Positions 1 through 8,083 of a stretch of DNA of 64,000 nt are shown here, piece by piece; the first letter of the stretch is position 1; each line of letters opens with the position of its first letter. The position numbers were made by a program, and so were the translations under genes. The notes beneath the pieces were generated by a model. It worked only from the letters and a program-made list of their open reading frames with translations. It did not search any database and was not told the DNA's origin. The stretch comes from Clostridia bacterium (GTDB taxonomy: Bacteria > Bacillota > Clostridia > Oscillospirales > CAG-272), in the NCBI GenBank assembly GCA_900767415.1, contig CAAFYZ010000052.1:62001-126000 (forward strand). The letters run 5' to 3'.

Positions 1-507
1 GCTTCTTTCAATTTGACGCCAGATATCTGCCAAATGGTAGTACGCCATACCTACATAGTTATGATATTTGTTACACACATAAAGCCACTGTTCAAGTGCT
101 GAAGCACTATCCAATGAGGTATTATCATATAGATTGGCATATAAATACTCTTCCAACGGCGTATCTGCGCCGAACCGACAATATTTACCTGTTTTCTGCT
201 CGGCAAGCCATTTTAACGAATCCGCCCATAAGCCGATGCATTTATTAACAGTATCGCCGGACATACAATACTCCGATGCCAGTCTGGCTACCCATCTGCC
301 TGTTTCCATCTTCCCAATTGAATCATGAGAAGCACTATTTTGAATCTCCTGTGCGATTCCGGACTTCGCAATGGTCACCATTACATTGAGAAATCCTTTT
401 GATTCATCCGGAAAAAGATCAGTCAATATTGCTTTCAATTTGGCGGATTCCGTCATACATTCGGGATAATCACTTAGGATGATTATCATATCAAGAACCT
501 TCACCAT
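1..507 (-). CDS. Hypothetical protein, C-terminus cut by the window edge
   Basis: An open frame of 169 codons runs from an ATG at 507 to the window edge without a stop. An AGAGGTG-like ribosome site precedes the ATG by a few bases. The visible part is acidic and apparently helical, with no signal peptide or membrane segment, and I do not recognise a family. It is the last visible gene of the leftward cargo run, 187 bp downstream of the FRG-domain gene, so it may belong to the same transcription unit. The tryptophan- and tyrosine-rich repeats toward the cut end could be TPR- or Sel1-like helices, but that is only an impression. Confidence 0.6.
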   Translation of the reverse strand, partial: MVKVLDMIIILSDYPECMTESAKLKAILTDLFPDESKGFLNVMVTIAKSGIAQEIQNSASHDSIGKMETGRWVARLASEYCMSGDTVNKCIGLWADSLKWLAEQKTGKYCRFGADTPLEEYLYANLYDNTSLDSASALEQWLYVCNKYHNYVGMAYYHLADIWRQIERS

Positions 508-694
508 TTTCACCTCTGTTTTTCATTTGTAATGATGCATTCCAACCCCAAAAAAACTTCTTAATTCACCTCATTCATAAAGATATCTCATATAACTCAT
601 GATAAAAGAGTTTAGACCGTACCCGCGTTCAGCTAATGTCTTTGCTTCCTCAACAAGGTCTTCTCCTGCAGATTCATACGAATAGCGATATATT

Positions 695-1642
695 TTAGAA
701 GTTCCGCGAAACTTTACATCGATGTAAGTTCGAGTTAATAAACCTACAGATACTTGCCAAATCGGGAAATAGTTTTGGGGTAGTAATCTTCATTTCATTT
801 AGCAACTCTCGTAGCTCTGCTTTATTTTCGTTTGGAATTACATAGATGTGCTTTATTTTGTCCTGTATTTCTTCAATCAAATGCTCCTTGATTTCTTCAA
901 GTGAGGAGCAATATGTCTCGGGGGATAAAAAGCGACAAATCTGAAAAATTCCTTCCTGTGCTATGATTCGTGGATTGGCATCGTTTGTTTCTAAAAAACA
1001 TAGGTTGCGGTCTATTTTAACTTTGATATCGAAATCGTTTTTGCTAATTGTGTTTTTGGGATTATCAGCGTGGCCTTGTTTATTTTCAGGGCAATCCATC
1101 CAGTCCAAATTTTTCTGTAGTTGCCACTTTCGCTTGTATGTAAATTCGTCTTCTTGTGCTGTTGTTTCCCTGAAATAGAAAAAATCGTTGATTGTATATT
1201 CAACATCGGCGGCTAAAATATATGAGTCAACTTCATTTTCCTCGTTATTGATCGCAAAGAACAAAGCGACCAAAGGGTTATATGTCCAATCAAGAAGTCT
1301 TGTTCTCAAACCGTAATGCTGTGCACTGGCGATCCAGTCTGCCAGACTTTCATAGTAAGGAAGATACTGTATTGAGTAGCGATTGTAGTCCTCATACAAA
1401 CTGTTTTCGTATTTTCGTAATTCTGCGTGATTACTTATTTTATCCGAAAGACCTCTTAATACTGTCGGAAACAATTCGTTATCATATGTAAGTCCTCGAA
1501 AGGCGATTTTACAATCGCTATCTTTAGAATGCCTTTCGAACATTACATCTTTGATATTATCTTTTGTCAGAATTATATTTTCTTTGTTTTCCAGGAGCAA
1601 CTGAATAATATCCTGTCTTTTATCCGGCACTTCTCTGCTCAT
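695..1642 (-). CDS. FRG-domain protein
   Basis: This 315-residue protein carries the hallmarks of the FRG domain (PF08867): the Phe-Arg-Gly triplet at residues 48-50, then QHYG at 108-111 and LLDWT at 116-120, followed by a hydrophobic NPLVALFFA stretch. The biochemical activity of FRG domains is not settled. They recur next to defence and toxin genes, which suits the kinase-VWA-PP2C neighbours here. The ATG at 1642 has an AAGGAG site eight bases upstream. It lies 39 bp after the PP2C gene on the same strand, so it is probably co-transcribed. There is no signal peptide, so a cytosolic effector is the simplest guess. The family call is firm; the role is inference. Confidence 0.85.
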   Translation of the reverse strand: MSREVPDKRQDIIQLLLENKENIILTKDNIKDVMFERHSKDSDCKIAFRGLTYDNELFPTVLRGLSDKISNHAELRKYENSLYEDYNRYSIQYLPYYESLADWIASAQHYGLRTRLLDWTYNPLVALFFAINNEENEVDSYILAADVEYTINDFFYFRETTAQEDEFTYKRKWQLQKNLDWMDCPENKQGHADNPKNTISKNDFDIKVKIDRNLCFLETNDANPRIIAQEGIFQICRFLSPETYCSSLEEIKEHLIEEIQDKIKHIYVIPNENKAELRELLNEMKITTPKLFPDLASICRFINSNLHRCKVSRNF

Positions 1643-1681
1643 GATTTTTTCTCCTTAGACTTTTTGCATGTAGTTAAATTC

Positions 1682-2590
1682 TTATTTTGCTTTCCTACAA
1701 ATAATCGCCACGCTGAGGTCATCGCCGCTTCCTTTTTCGGAAAGGCGGGGGAGAAATTCGGCAAGTTCGTCATGAGCATCCTTTCGCTGTTGCTCCCGGT
1801 AGCCCGCAAAGATGTTTTCAATGAAGCCGAGGTATGCCTGTTCGCTCTGATAGGAATTGATTATTCCGTCCGTAGTCAGGATCAGTCCCTGCACATCCCG
1901 TCGATCATTCAGGCGGCAGAAACAATGCTTGAATGCCACATCTGCATCGCTATTGCAAAGAGAAGTTGTCAGATTGAACTGTAATTCATCGTCTTCCAGC
2001 TGTGGGAACAGATGATTTAACAATTGTGCGCGCAAATCCCGTGTCAAAAGACAGGCATTTCCGTCGCCGAGTTTCAGAACGAAAAAGCAGGAATCTGTCA
2101 GCACTGCCGCAATGAAGGTCGCGCCGTAGGCTTTGACGGGAGATTTCACCAATGCGGCGCGGTCACCTTTCTCCAGTGCCCGATAGCGGTCATCCATTTC
2201 TAACGGATGGTCGGCAAGGTCTGCCGCTACCCGTTCATGCCAATGCTGAATGATGGAACGCTCCAGTTGCGAGAGCATTTTCTCCCGCTCCCCATTTTGC
2301 GTGTAGAACTCTCGGCGAAAATCCCGATTGTTCTCCAGTGTCGTCATGAAGGTGGAGAGAACCTCTTTTCCGACCTCGCAGGCAAAACGGGAGCCCGTTG
2401 CACTGCGGATATATTTCTCCCCGCCGTGTCCGTCACTGATGATGATTCCGTCGTATTTCTTCTCCTGCCAGCAGAGGGACGAATCCTGACATTCCTTTCC
2501 GGCACGGATATGCGAAAAGCCCTGTACGGACAAACAATCCGCTTTGTTTCGTTGCATCCCGTCGTCCTCCTGTTGCCAAAATAGTCCCAT
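1682..2590 (-). CDS. PP2C-family serine/threonine phosphatase
   Basis: A 302-residue PP2C-type metal-dependent phosphatase. It shows an N-terminal SVQGFSHIRAGKECQD segment, a metal-binding DGHGG motif at residues 53-57, an LTTDGI motif in the second half and a C-terminal GSGDDLS motif, the usual order of PP2C aspartates. I start it at the ATG at 2590, five bases beyond the stop of the VWA gene. The longer frame back to 2671 would overlap that gene. With the kinase and VWA genes upstream it forms a kinase/phosphatase/VWA triad, so it presumably reverses phosphorylation by the adjacent kinase. That pairing is inferred from known TerY-P loci. Confidence 0.88.
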   Translation of the reverse strand: MGLFWQQEDDGMQRNKADCLSVQGFSHIRAGKECQDSSLCWQEKKYDGIIISDGHGGEKYIRSATGSRFACEVGKEVLSTFMTTLENNRDFRREFYTQNGEREKMLSQLERSIIQHWHERVAADLADHPLEMDDRYRALEKGDRAALVKSPVKAYGATFIAAVLTDSCFFVLKLGDGNACLLTRDLRAQLLNHLFPQLEDDELQFNLTTSLCNSDADVAFKHCFCRLNDRRDVQGLILTTDGIINSYQSEQAYLGFIENIFAGYREQQRKDAHDELAEFLPRLSEKGSGDDLSVAIICRKAK

Positions 2591-2594
2591 CGTA

Positions 2595-3725
2595 TCACCA
2601 CTGGCTGTCGTCAATGTCCGGGATGTCCACCACAATCGGCTGATTGTCGTCGATGTTGGCGAGGGCTTCATTGACCGCCGTCTGCGGGTCTTTTCCGGCA
2701 GAGCTGGTGGTTCCGGTCTTGGAGACGGTTGCCGTTACGAATTTGATGTACTGCCGGATCTTTTCGGGATCATCAATCGAAACCACCGCTTCCTTGGAGC
2801 CGCAGACCTCGCCGAGAATGTCCTTATTGGCGTCCTCACCGACCGCAAAAGCGACCTTGACCGCCGCCTTGAACCAATTGTTCTTGCGAAGCTCGCACAG
2901 AGGCGTTTCCCAATCGTCGGTCGGCTCACCGTCGCTCAGAAGGATGATACCGGGAGCAAGATAGCCCATCGGGTTGTCACCGAGAAATGCCTTTCTCGAC
3001 ATTTTCTCATTGAGCGAACGCAATGCCGCACCGAGGGAGGTCAGCCCGCCTGCGCTGATGTCGTGCCAGATGTTCATGAACTCGTCCGGCGACACCGGCT
3101 GCGGAGTGATCCAATTCACATCGTTCGAGAAGGATGCCGCCGCGACCACAATGTTGGCGTTCGGCGCACCGTCCGCCACATCCTTGATGATCTTCGGGAT
3201 GTCCTTCATTGCATAATTGACCTGTCCGATCTTCGTACCGCTCATACTGCCCGATTGATCGAACAGGTAAAAGAGTGCCATGGTTCTTGCCGCTACTTCT
3301 TCAATGTTATCGCCATCGTATCTGCTCATTTTTCTGTTACCGTCCTTTGTTGTTTTGTTTGTTATATTTTGGGGTTCTTTCTTGGGTTGTTCATTCTTTG
3401 ATTCTTTTTTCGGCTGCGTTGCATCTGCCCGCGCCAGCTCCTGCACCTTGAAAAGCGTAGCGATAATGTGCTTGCACGCGCCGTCATACTTGGAGAATGC
3501 GGGGCAATCGCAGTCGCAGACCGCCAGTTTGTTGCCCCGGAATTCCAGATGCACGGTATAAAAATCCATCCCTGCCACCTCTGCGTCAAAGGTGTGTCGA
3601 TCCCGGCTTTCCCGCAGGGCGGTGATAAAATTCTTTTCGTAATAGTCCTTGCCCTTCGCATAAGTGATCGCCTTGTCGGTCAGGGAGCGGATATACGAAT
3701 CCGTGATGTTCGGATACTTCTCCAT
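2595..3725 (-). CDS. SWIM zinc finger plus VWA domain protein (TerY-like)
   Basis: This 376-residue protein has an N-terminal SWIM zinc finger (Cys70/72/74, then Cys84-Lys-His86), a lysine/asparagine/proline-rich linker, and a von Willebrand A domain from about residue 150. The MIDAS motif DQSGS is at 156-160, followed by a conserved LLSDGEPTDD segment. VWA proteins of the TerY family accompany PP2C and kinase genes in TerY-P triads; a SWIM finger in front suggests binding of nucleic acid or protein. The ATG at 3725 follows the kinase stop by one base and is preceded by AGAGCTG. A longer start at 3740 would overlap the kinase and has no ribosome site. Confidence 0.85.
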   Translation of the reverse strand: MEKYPNITDSYIRSLTDKAITYAKGKDYYEKNFITALRESRDRHTFDAEVAGMDFYTVHLEFRGNKLAVCDCDCPAFSKYDGACKHIIATLFKVQELARADATQPKKESKNEQPKKEPQNITNKTTKDGNRKMSRYDGDNIEEVAARTMALFYLFDQSGSMSGTKIGQVNYAMKDIPKIIKDVADGAPNANIVVAAASFSNDVNWITPQPVSPDEFMNIWHDISAGGLTSLGAALRSLNEKMSRKAFLGDNPMGYLAPGIILLSDGEPTDDWETPLCELRKNNWFKAAVKVAFAVGEDANKDILGEVCGSKEAVVSIDDPEKIRQYIKFVTATVSKTGTTSSAGKDPQTAVNEALANIDDNQPIVVDIPDIDDSQW

Positions 3726-3726
3726 G

Positions 3727-5067
3727 TCAGCTCTGCGCATCCGGTGCGGATGACAACACCCGCACGGACTTGTTTCCGATCTGAATTATCGTTCCGGGAA
3801 TCAGCGAAACGGTCTTGCCGGGCTCATAATTCATCATCGGCTTGCCGGGATAATTTACTGCCCAGATCTGCGAGGAATCGTTGCGCAGACCGAACGTACC
3901 GGGCGTTTTCTTGCTTTCCATAAAGGTGCCGACCACGGTTTCCCGACTGCCATAGGAAATATGCGCCTCGGTCACGGTCTTTCCTTTTCCGGCAACGATC
4001 TCGGTGCCGCCGACTTCAATTTTTACGGGAACAGCCGCCCTCTTGCGGCATCCCGGCACGGTGCAGGAGAATACGCCGTCTGTTGCCATGGACGCAAAAT
4101 TGATCTCCCCGCAACCGGGGCAGATTACCGCATCGTCAAGCAGGCGATACAGCACCCGCTTCCACGCCATTTCGCTCAGACGCTTGGAACCGTTTTTCAG
4201 CCCGTCCTCCGAAAATGCCTGCTGAAAGGCATCATGCAGATATTCGGGGTAGATGGGCCACAGGTTCATCAGATTGGAGCTTGTCCCTCTCACGGGGGCA
4301 TTAGAGCGGTCGGTGTTACTGCACACGAACACCGGGTGAATGGCGTACAGATCCTTTTCGATCTGTTGCGTCAGGCAGGGGTATTTACAGCAGTTCGCCC
4401 CCTCAAGCGGATGCGCGAGGAAAAACAGTTCAAACAGAATGACCGAGAGTGAGAACAGGTCGGTGTCGGTGCTCGGCTTGCTTGTCCCCAACACCACTTC
4501 GGGCGCCATATAACCGGGTGTGCCGCCAACGCCGAGGTTGTCCCCGTTCGGTGCTACATTGTCGTTATCGCAGATCAGCACATCTCCCGTCTTTTTGTCA
4601 ATGAAGAAGTTGCCCGGACTCAGATCCTGATAGCTGAGCCCCTTTCTATGTAGCGCCTGGAAAGCTTCCACCACATGGATCGCCGCCGTGATGACCGCTT
4701 CCGTGCTGGCGAAATGCTCCTTTGCCTTGATGAACTTGGTAAACTCCGCATAATTCTGCGGGCGCAGATCCATGATGTAGCCGAAGCCCTTGCTGTGCGC
4801 CCCCGTGACCGCAACGGCTTTCATCCACAGGAATTGGTCGGACGGACTGCCGCTTGTCACATTGTCCACAAGGTTCTGATAGAATTTGTTGCAGTTGGGC
4901 TTGAGCGACTTCAGGTAGGTCGGCAGATACCATTTCAGCGCATAGTCCTTGCCGTCGTAGTCCACCTTATAAACGCTGCCTTGCCCGCCCTCGCCGATTT
5001 TCGACTTGACCGTAACCGTCCCGCCGTTGGTTAGTTTAATTTTTGTGCCTGGTTTGAAGTCTGACAT
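3727..5067 (-). CDS. Serine/threonine protein kinase with zinc ribbon and FHA-like tail
   Basis: A 446-residue protein kinase. Visible elements are a glycine-rich loop at 25-30, the lysine of DYALK (45), a catalytic loop YQDLSPGN with Asp148, and CDNDN with Asp167 or Asp169 in place of DFG. A TPGYMAPE segment follows. After the kinase lobe comes a four-cysteine zinc ribbon (Cys316, 319, 335, 340), then a beta-rich segment to the C-terminus that looks FHA-like. Kinase plus C-terminal zinc ribbon is the arrangement described for TerY-P kinases. The ATG at 5067 has AAAGGAC upstream. It is the first gene of the tightly packed kinase-VWA-PP2C run. Its catalytic residues look intact though divergent. 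Confidence 0.88.
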   Translation of the reverse strand: MSDFKPGTKIKLTNGGTVTVKSKIGEGGQGSVYKVDYDGKDYALKWYLPTYLKSLKPNCNKFYQNLVDNVTSGSPSDQFLWMKAVAVTGAHSKGFGYIMDLRPQNYAEFTKFIKAKEHFASTEAVITAAIHVVEAFQALHRKGLSYQDLSPGNFFIDKKTGDVLICDNDNVAPNGDNLGVGGTPGYMAPEVVLGTSKPSTDTDLFSLSVILFELFFLAHPLEGANCCKYPCLTQQIEKDLYAIHPVFVCSNTDRSNAPVRGTSSNLMNLWPIYPEYLHDAFQQAFSEDGLKNGSKRLSEMAWKRVLYRLLDDAVICPGCGEINFASMATDGVFSCTVPGCRKRAAVPVKIEVGGTEIVAGKGKTVTEAHISYGSRETVVGTFMESKKTPGTFGLRNDSSQIWAVNYPGKPMMNYEPGKTVSLIPGTIIQIGNKSVRVLSSAPDAQS

Positions 5068-5295
5068 GAGATGCTTGTCCTTTCGTTTGATGTATGCTTA
5101 CTATATTTTGTATGCGGATTTAGTAACCTTGTTATATTATCTTTCATTCCGGAAAAGAAAACTTGATATCCACTTTTCTGAAGCATTGCTCAACCACATG
5201 AAGGCGGTTATATACGTGCTAACGCACCTCGGATAATGTGTTGACGCCCGCAACTTCGCACCTTCTGTGCTGTGGAAGATTTTTGATTGGAAAAA

Positions 5296-6291
5296 CTAAG
5301 AGTTTAGCGTAATCCACAAAGCAGGGCGAACACAGCAGTCATCAGTACGGACATCGTGATAAACTTTGGAACCGCTGATTGCACCGGCTGTGCCAACAAA
5401 GTCAGCACAAAACCGACTAACGCCGGGCGACCGCATCCACCACGAGCACCAAATAGCTGAACCGCCTTTGACATAATTGTCACTTGTATAAGCGCCGTTC
5501 GCTTTTGCATAGGCCGTTGGGACGCACTTTCTGGCGTCGTCATTTCCGAAATACTTATTTACCTCGTCAAAGCTGAGCAGAAACACCTTATCCATGGTAG
5601 CATTACCGGGATTGGTGCAAAATTTGGGATTCTTGTCCGCGGGGACGGTAGTACTGACAATCTTTATCTGATCTGCGGCACTAAATGCGGCATTCAAAAA
5701 AGTACTATTCAGCCATTCGCGTAGAGAACATGTTTCCCATGTCACATCAGCGTAGGTGTCGTTATATTTCTGACAATCAAGAGCTTTTTCGCTGATCAAG
5801 AGAATTTTATTGTCCTCTTTCGCCAAAACAAGCCATTTGATTGGTTGCTTGCCGTTTGAGGTATTATTATCTTGTTGGTATGCCCCGAATGTATAAATGT
5901 CACCGACCTCAACAGACGATTGCTCACTTTGACTATTGTCATTTTGAACCTTGGAGCGAGCGGCGTTTGCTTTTTGCTCTGCACTTGCCTTTATCTCTAA
6001 CTGCACCCCTACAGCACTACACCACAGTTGCAGGCAGTTTTCTGCCGTTTCACCGGTAAAACCATAGTCATCATCCAAAACCTTTTTCCATCGGCTCATA
6101 TCCAATGCGGACGGATTTTTACTTGCCTGCATTTCCGAAACAATCCCACAATGTTGGATAGCAACCAATATATTTACCATCCCGCGTTTACATTGAGGGT
6201 ATAGGTCAAGGATGTATGCTTTTAGTTTTGTACCGTCCGTCAGCACTTCCGGATATTGCTCTATGAGCTGTTTCAAATCAATTTGTTCCAT
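5296..6291 (-). CDS. DUF6273-domain protein with N-terminal helical domain
   Basis: This 331-residue protein has two parts. Residues 1-100 form a helical region (DLKQLIEQYP ... QLWCSAVG) resembling a small domain I have seen fused to many signalling or effector proteins in Firmicutes. From about residue 128 comes a DUF6273 domain: DIYTFGAYQQDN, LREWLNSTFL, VFLLSFDEVNKYF, WWMRSPG and a terminal VRPALWI. The domain has no assigned activity and may fold like formylglycine-generating enzymes or C-type lectins. The ATG at 6291 follows AGAGGTTCAC. It lies 18 bp after the PH-like gene and 228 bp before the kinase gene, so it may share their transcript. Confidence 0.8.
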   Translation of the reverse strand: MEQIDLKQLIEQYPEVLTDGTKLKAYILDLYPQCKRGMVNILVAIQHCGIVSEMQASKNPSALDMSRWKKVLDDDYGFTGETAENCLQLWCSAVGVQLEIKASAEQKANAARSKVQNDNSQSEQSSVEVGDIYTFGAYQQDNNTSNGKQPIKWLVLAKEDNKILLISEKALDCQKYNDTYADVTWETCSLREWLNSTFLNAAFSAADQIKIVSTTVPADKNPKFCTNPGNATMDKVFLLSFDEVNKYFGNDDARKCVPTAYAKANGAYTSDNYVKGGSAIWCSWWMRSPGVSRFCADFVGTAGAISGSKVYHDVRTDDCCVRPALWITLNS

Positions 6292-6309
6292 GTGAACCTC
6301 TGCGTTATT

Positions 6310-6804
6310 TCAAAGAATCAAATCCAATGCCGCTTTTGCAATGGTGCCATCGGGTAACAGCAAGGTAAAGGTCTTATTCCCGAATTGCAGTTCCATTCCG
6401 TTGGTATAGGGAGTGACCGCCGTCAGCTTGCTGATCTTTTGGTCAAAGCCGAATTTCCTTGCCACAAAGACAATTCGCCGACCGGTGAAATACAGTATGC
6501 CCTTCGTGTATTCCGGTTCCACCACTGGTACACTCTTGGTTTTTCCCATATGATAGGTAAAGCCCTTGAATACCCGATAACTTGCTCCGCGGTGTCGGCT
6601 TTCGTAATGCTTTTTCTCGGTAATGATGGCAGCGATATCGACGAAATGGCAGGTTTCACCGCCATTCAAAATCAATTTATCCGTCTGTAAATTCGGAAGC
6701 ATCCCGGCATAAATTTTTTGCGCCGCCTGCGGTGGCAAAATGGAAAGCAATACCGGCGGCTGAATCGGCGGGTCTATGCCGAAAAGATATGAAAAAAGTC
6801 CCAT
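6310..6804 (-). CDS. Small protein with PH/GRAM-like domain
   Basis: A 164-residue protein with a good GGAGGA ribosome site before its ATG at 6804. The C-terminal half (KGILYFTGRRIVFVARK, then a KLTAV/GMELQFG pattern) resembles bacterial PH-like or GRAM domains, in which a short strand-turn-strand reads 'YFTNKRIIFV'. The N-terminal part is proline-rich and hydrophobic without a clear signal peptide. It is the first cargo gene after the integrase and starts the run that ends in the triad, so it may act with the kinase system. The fold assignment is by sequence pattern only; no enzymatic residues are seen. Confidence 0.7.
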   Translation of the reverse strand: MGLFSYLFGIDPPIQPPVLLSILPPQAAQKIYAGMLPNLQTDKLILNGGETCHFVDIAAIITEKKHYESRHRGASYRVFKGFTYHMGKTKSVPVVEPEYTKGILYFTGRRIVFVARKFGFDQKISKLTAVTPYTNGMELQFGNKTFTLLLPDGTIAKAALDLIL

Positions 6805-6893
6805 GTCGTCCTCCTGCTCTGTTTGTTTGCGTACCGTCTGGCGGCAACGAACACCGGCAAGATTCCATCCACATGGGACGATTACAGCTTTGC

Positions 6894-6942
6894 ATAGGTG
6901 AAAAATGGGAAGGCTGTTTTTTTCACCTATTACTATAATAGA
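6894..6942. repeat. Inverted pair of ATAGGTGAAAA motifs with palindromic extension
   Basis: ATAGGTGAAAAA at 6894-6905 faces its inverse at 6918-6930, giving a perfect 12-base stem with a short spacer. The right arm continues into CCTATTACTATAATAG (6927-6942), itself almost palindromic around CTA. The same motif recurs at 7074-7096. The pair is about 90 bp upstream of the PH-like gene, where an operator for the cargo operon could lie. A regulator is not evident in the window. Confidence 0.6.
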
Positions 6943-7026
6943 TGAAAAAATTGCGGCAATTTCTCGTGCATTTCACGCATTTTTGAAAAAAGCCGCCTCT
7001 TTTGACAGTATAATGTTGGAATAATA

Positions 7027-7055
7027 TTGACTTTTCACTGTCATTTTGATATAAT
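7027..7055 (+). promoter_or_regulatory. Strong sigma-A-type promoter pointing toward the integrase 3' end
   Basis: TTGACT (7027-7032) and TATAAT (7050-7055) are separated by 17 bases on the plus strand. A transcript would start near 7062, pass the palindrome at 7074-7090 and run antisense to the integrase gene. No sense gene follows, so this may drive a regulatory antisense RNA or act only when the element is circular. Confidence 0.5.
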
Positions 7056-7073
7056 TATAGAAGAAGTTGTGTA

Positions 7074-7096
7074 CCTATTATAGTAATAGGTGAAAA
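7074..7096. repeat. Third copy of the palindromic ATAGGTGAAAA motif
   Basis: CCTATTA-TAG-TAATAGG is a perfect 7-base palindrome at 7074-7090 and continues into TGAAAA. It matches the motif at 6917-6942 in inverse orientation and ends two bases before the integrase stop codon. Together the copies bracket the plus-strand promoter at 7027-7055, which suits an operator pair. Confidence 0.6.
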
Positions 7097-7098
7097 TA

Positions 7099-8022
7099 TC
7101 AAAGCAGTTTCCCGAGGCGGTTCATCATCTCGTGTTTATGCGGCATCAAGCTGTGAACATAGCGATTCAGCGTGACGGTCGGGTTCTTGTGACCGAGGAT
7201 TTCCGACAGCGTTTTGACATCCATTCCGCACTCCAACGCGCGGGTGGCAAAGGTATGCCGCAGGGCGTGAAACCCGCGATGCGGAATGCCGACCCGACGG
7301 AGTAGCAAGCTAAAACTGTATTGATAAGAGCGCACCGTTTGCACCTTGTCCTCTCCGACAACAAAGGCGGAGGAGGACTTTTTCTTTTGCTCCCGCAGAA
7401 GCGGCAACAGTTGCTTCGGAATCGGAACGATACGGCGGGAGGTCGGCGTTTTCGGCGCTTCTATAAGGCGGCAGTATCTGCCGTCTTTGTTGCTGTCGTG
7501 ACAACTTTTATTTACGGAAATCTCGCCTTTTGCAAAATCGATGTCAGACCACTCAAGCGCGAGCAGTTCTCCGATGCGCAACCCCGTGTATAAACAAAGC
7601 ACGATTCCGAACATCTTCGGGCGCCTGTCGGCAAGTACCGCCGCTACGATCTTTTTCTGTTCCTCTACCGTAAAACACTCGATTTGCTTTTCCGCCGCCT
7701 TCGGGCGCTTTACCTGATCGGCAGTATATTTCGGAAGATAGCCGAGATGATACGCCACCTGCAAAGCGACTTGTATCACCGTGACAATCGCATTCACCGT
7801 ATTGGCAGACAGCCCGCCGCCGGTCCGAAGATTGCCATGCGCGGAAAGTTCCGTTACCATTTGTTGCAGCGTCAGCGGCGTGACCTCCGACATCTCCGAT
7901 TCTCCGATACGCGGTATCAAATGCTGTATCACGACCTCGGAATAACGAGTATAAGTTTTCTCTTTTGCCGTCGGTTTCACATAATTTTCAAGCCATACCG
8001 GTAACCATTCCTTGATTTTCAT
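7099..8022 (-). CDS. Tyrosine-type site-specific integrase
   Basis: A full-length 307-residue phage-type integrase. Residues 1-100 are the core-binding (SAM-like) region (TYTRYSEVVIQHLIPRIG). The catalytic domain carries Arg149 (TGLRIGELLAL), His252/Arg255 (HALRHTFATR), His278 (LGHKN) and the nucleophile Tyr288 (LNRYVHS), so it looks active. It would cut and rejoin the element's attachment sites. The ATG at 8022 has an AGAGAGGGGG site upstream. It is the outermost gene of the element next to the GH20 gene. No recognisable excisionase accompanies it; only a 22-codon frame at 8064-8132 lies upstream. Confidence 0.93.
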   Translation of the reverse strand: MKIKEWLPVWLENYVKPTAKEKTYTRYSEVVIQHLIPRIGESEMSEVTPLTLQQMVTELSAHGNLRTGGGLSANTVNAIVTVIQVALQVAYHLGYLPKYTADQVKRPKAAEKQIECFTVEEQKKIVAAVLADRRPKMFGIVLCLYTGLRIGELLALEWSDIDFAKGEISVNKSCHDSNKDGRYCRLIEAPKTPTSRRIVPIPKQLLPLLREQKKKSSSAFVVGEDKVQTVRSYQYSFSLLLRRVGIPHRGFHALRHTFATRALECGMDVKTLSEILGHKNPTVTLNRYVHSLMPHKHEMMNRLGKLL

Positions 8023-8043
8023 TTTTCAAAAATCCCCCTCTCT

Positions 8044-8083
8044 AAAAAAGAGCAGGATGCCTGTTACACAGCATCCTGCTCTT
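8044..8083 (-). terminator. Rho-independent terminator between GH20 and the integrase
   Basis: AGAGCAGGATGC and GCATCCTGCTCT form a perfect 12-base stem with a 10-base loop, followed on the minus strand by six T. It lies 90 bp beyond the GH20 stop and 22 bp before the integrase start, so it insulates the integrase from GH20 read-through. Confidence 0.75.
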
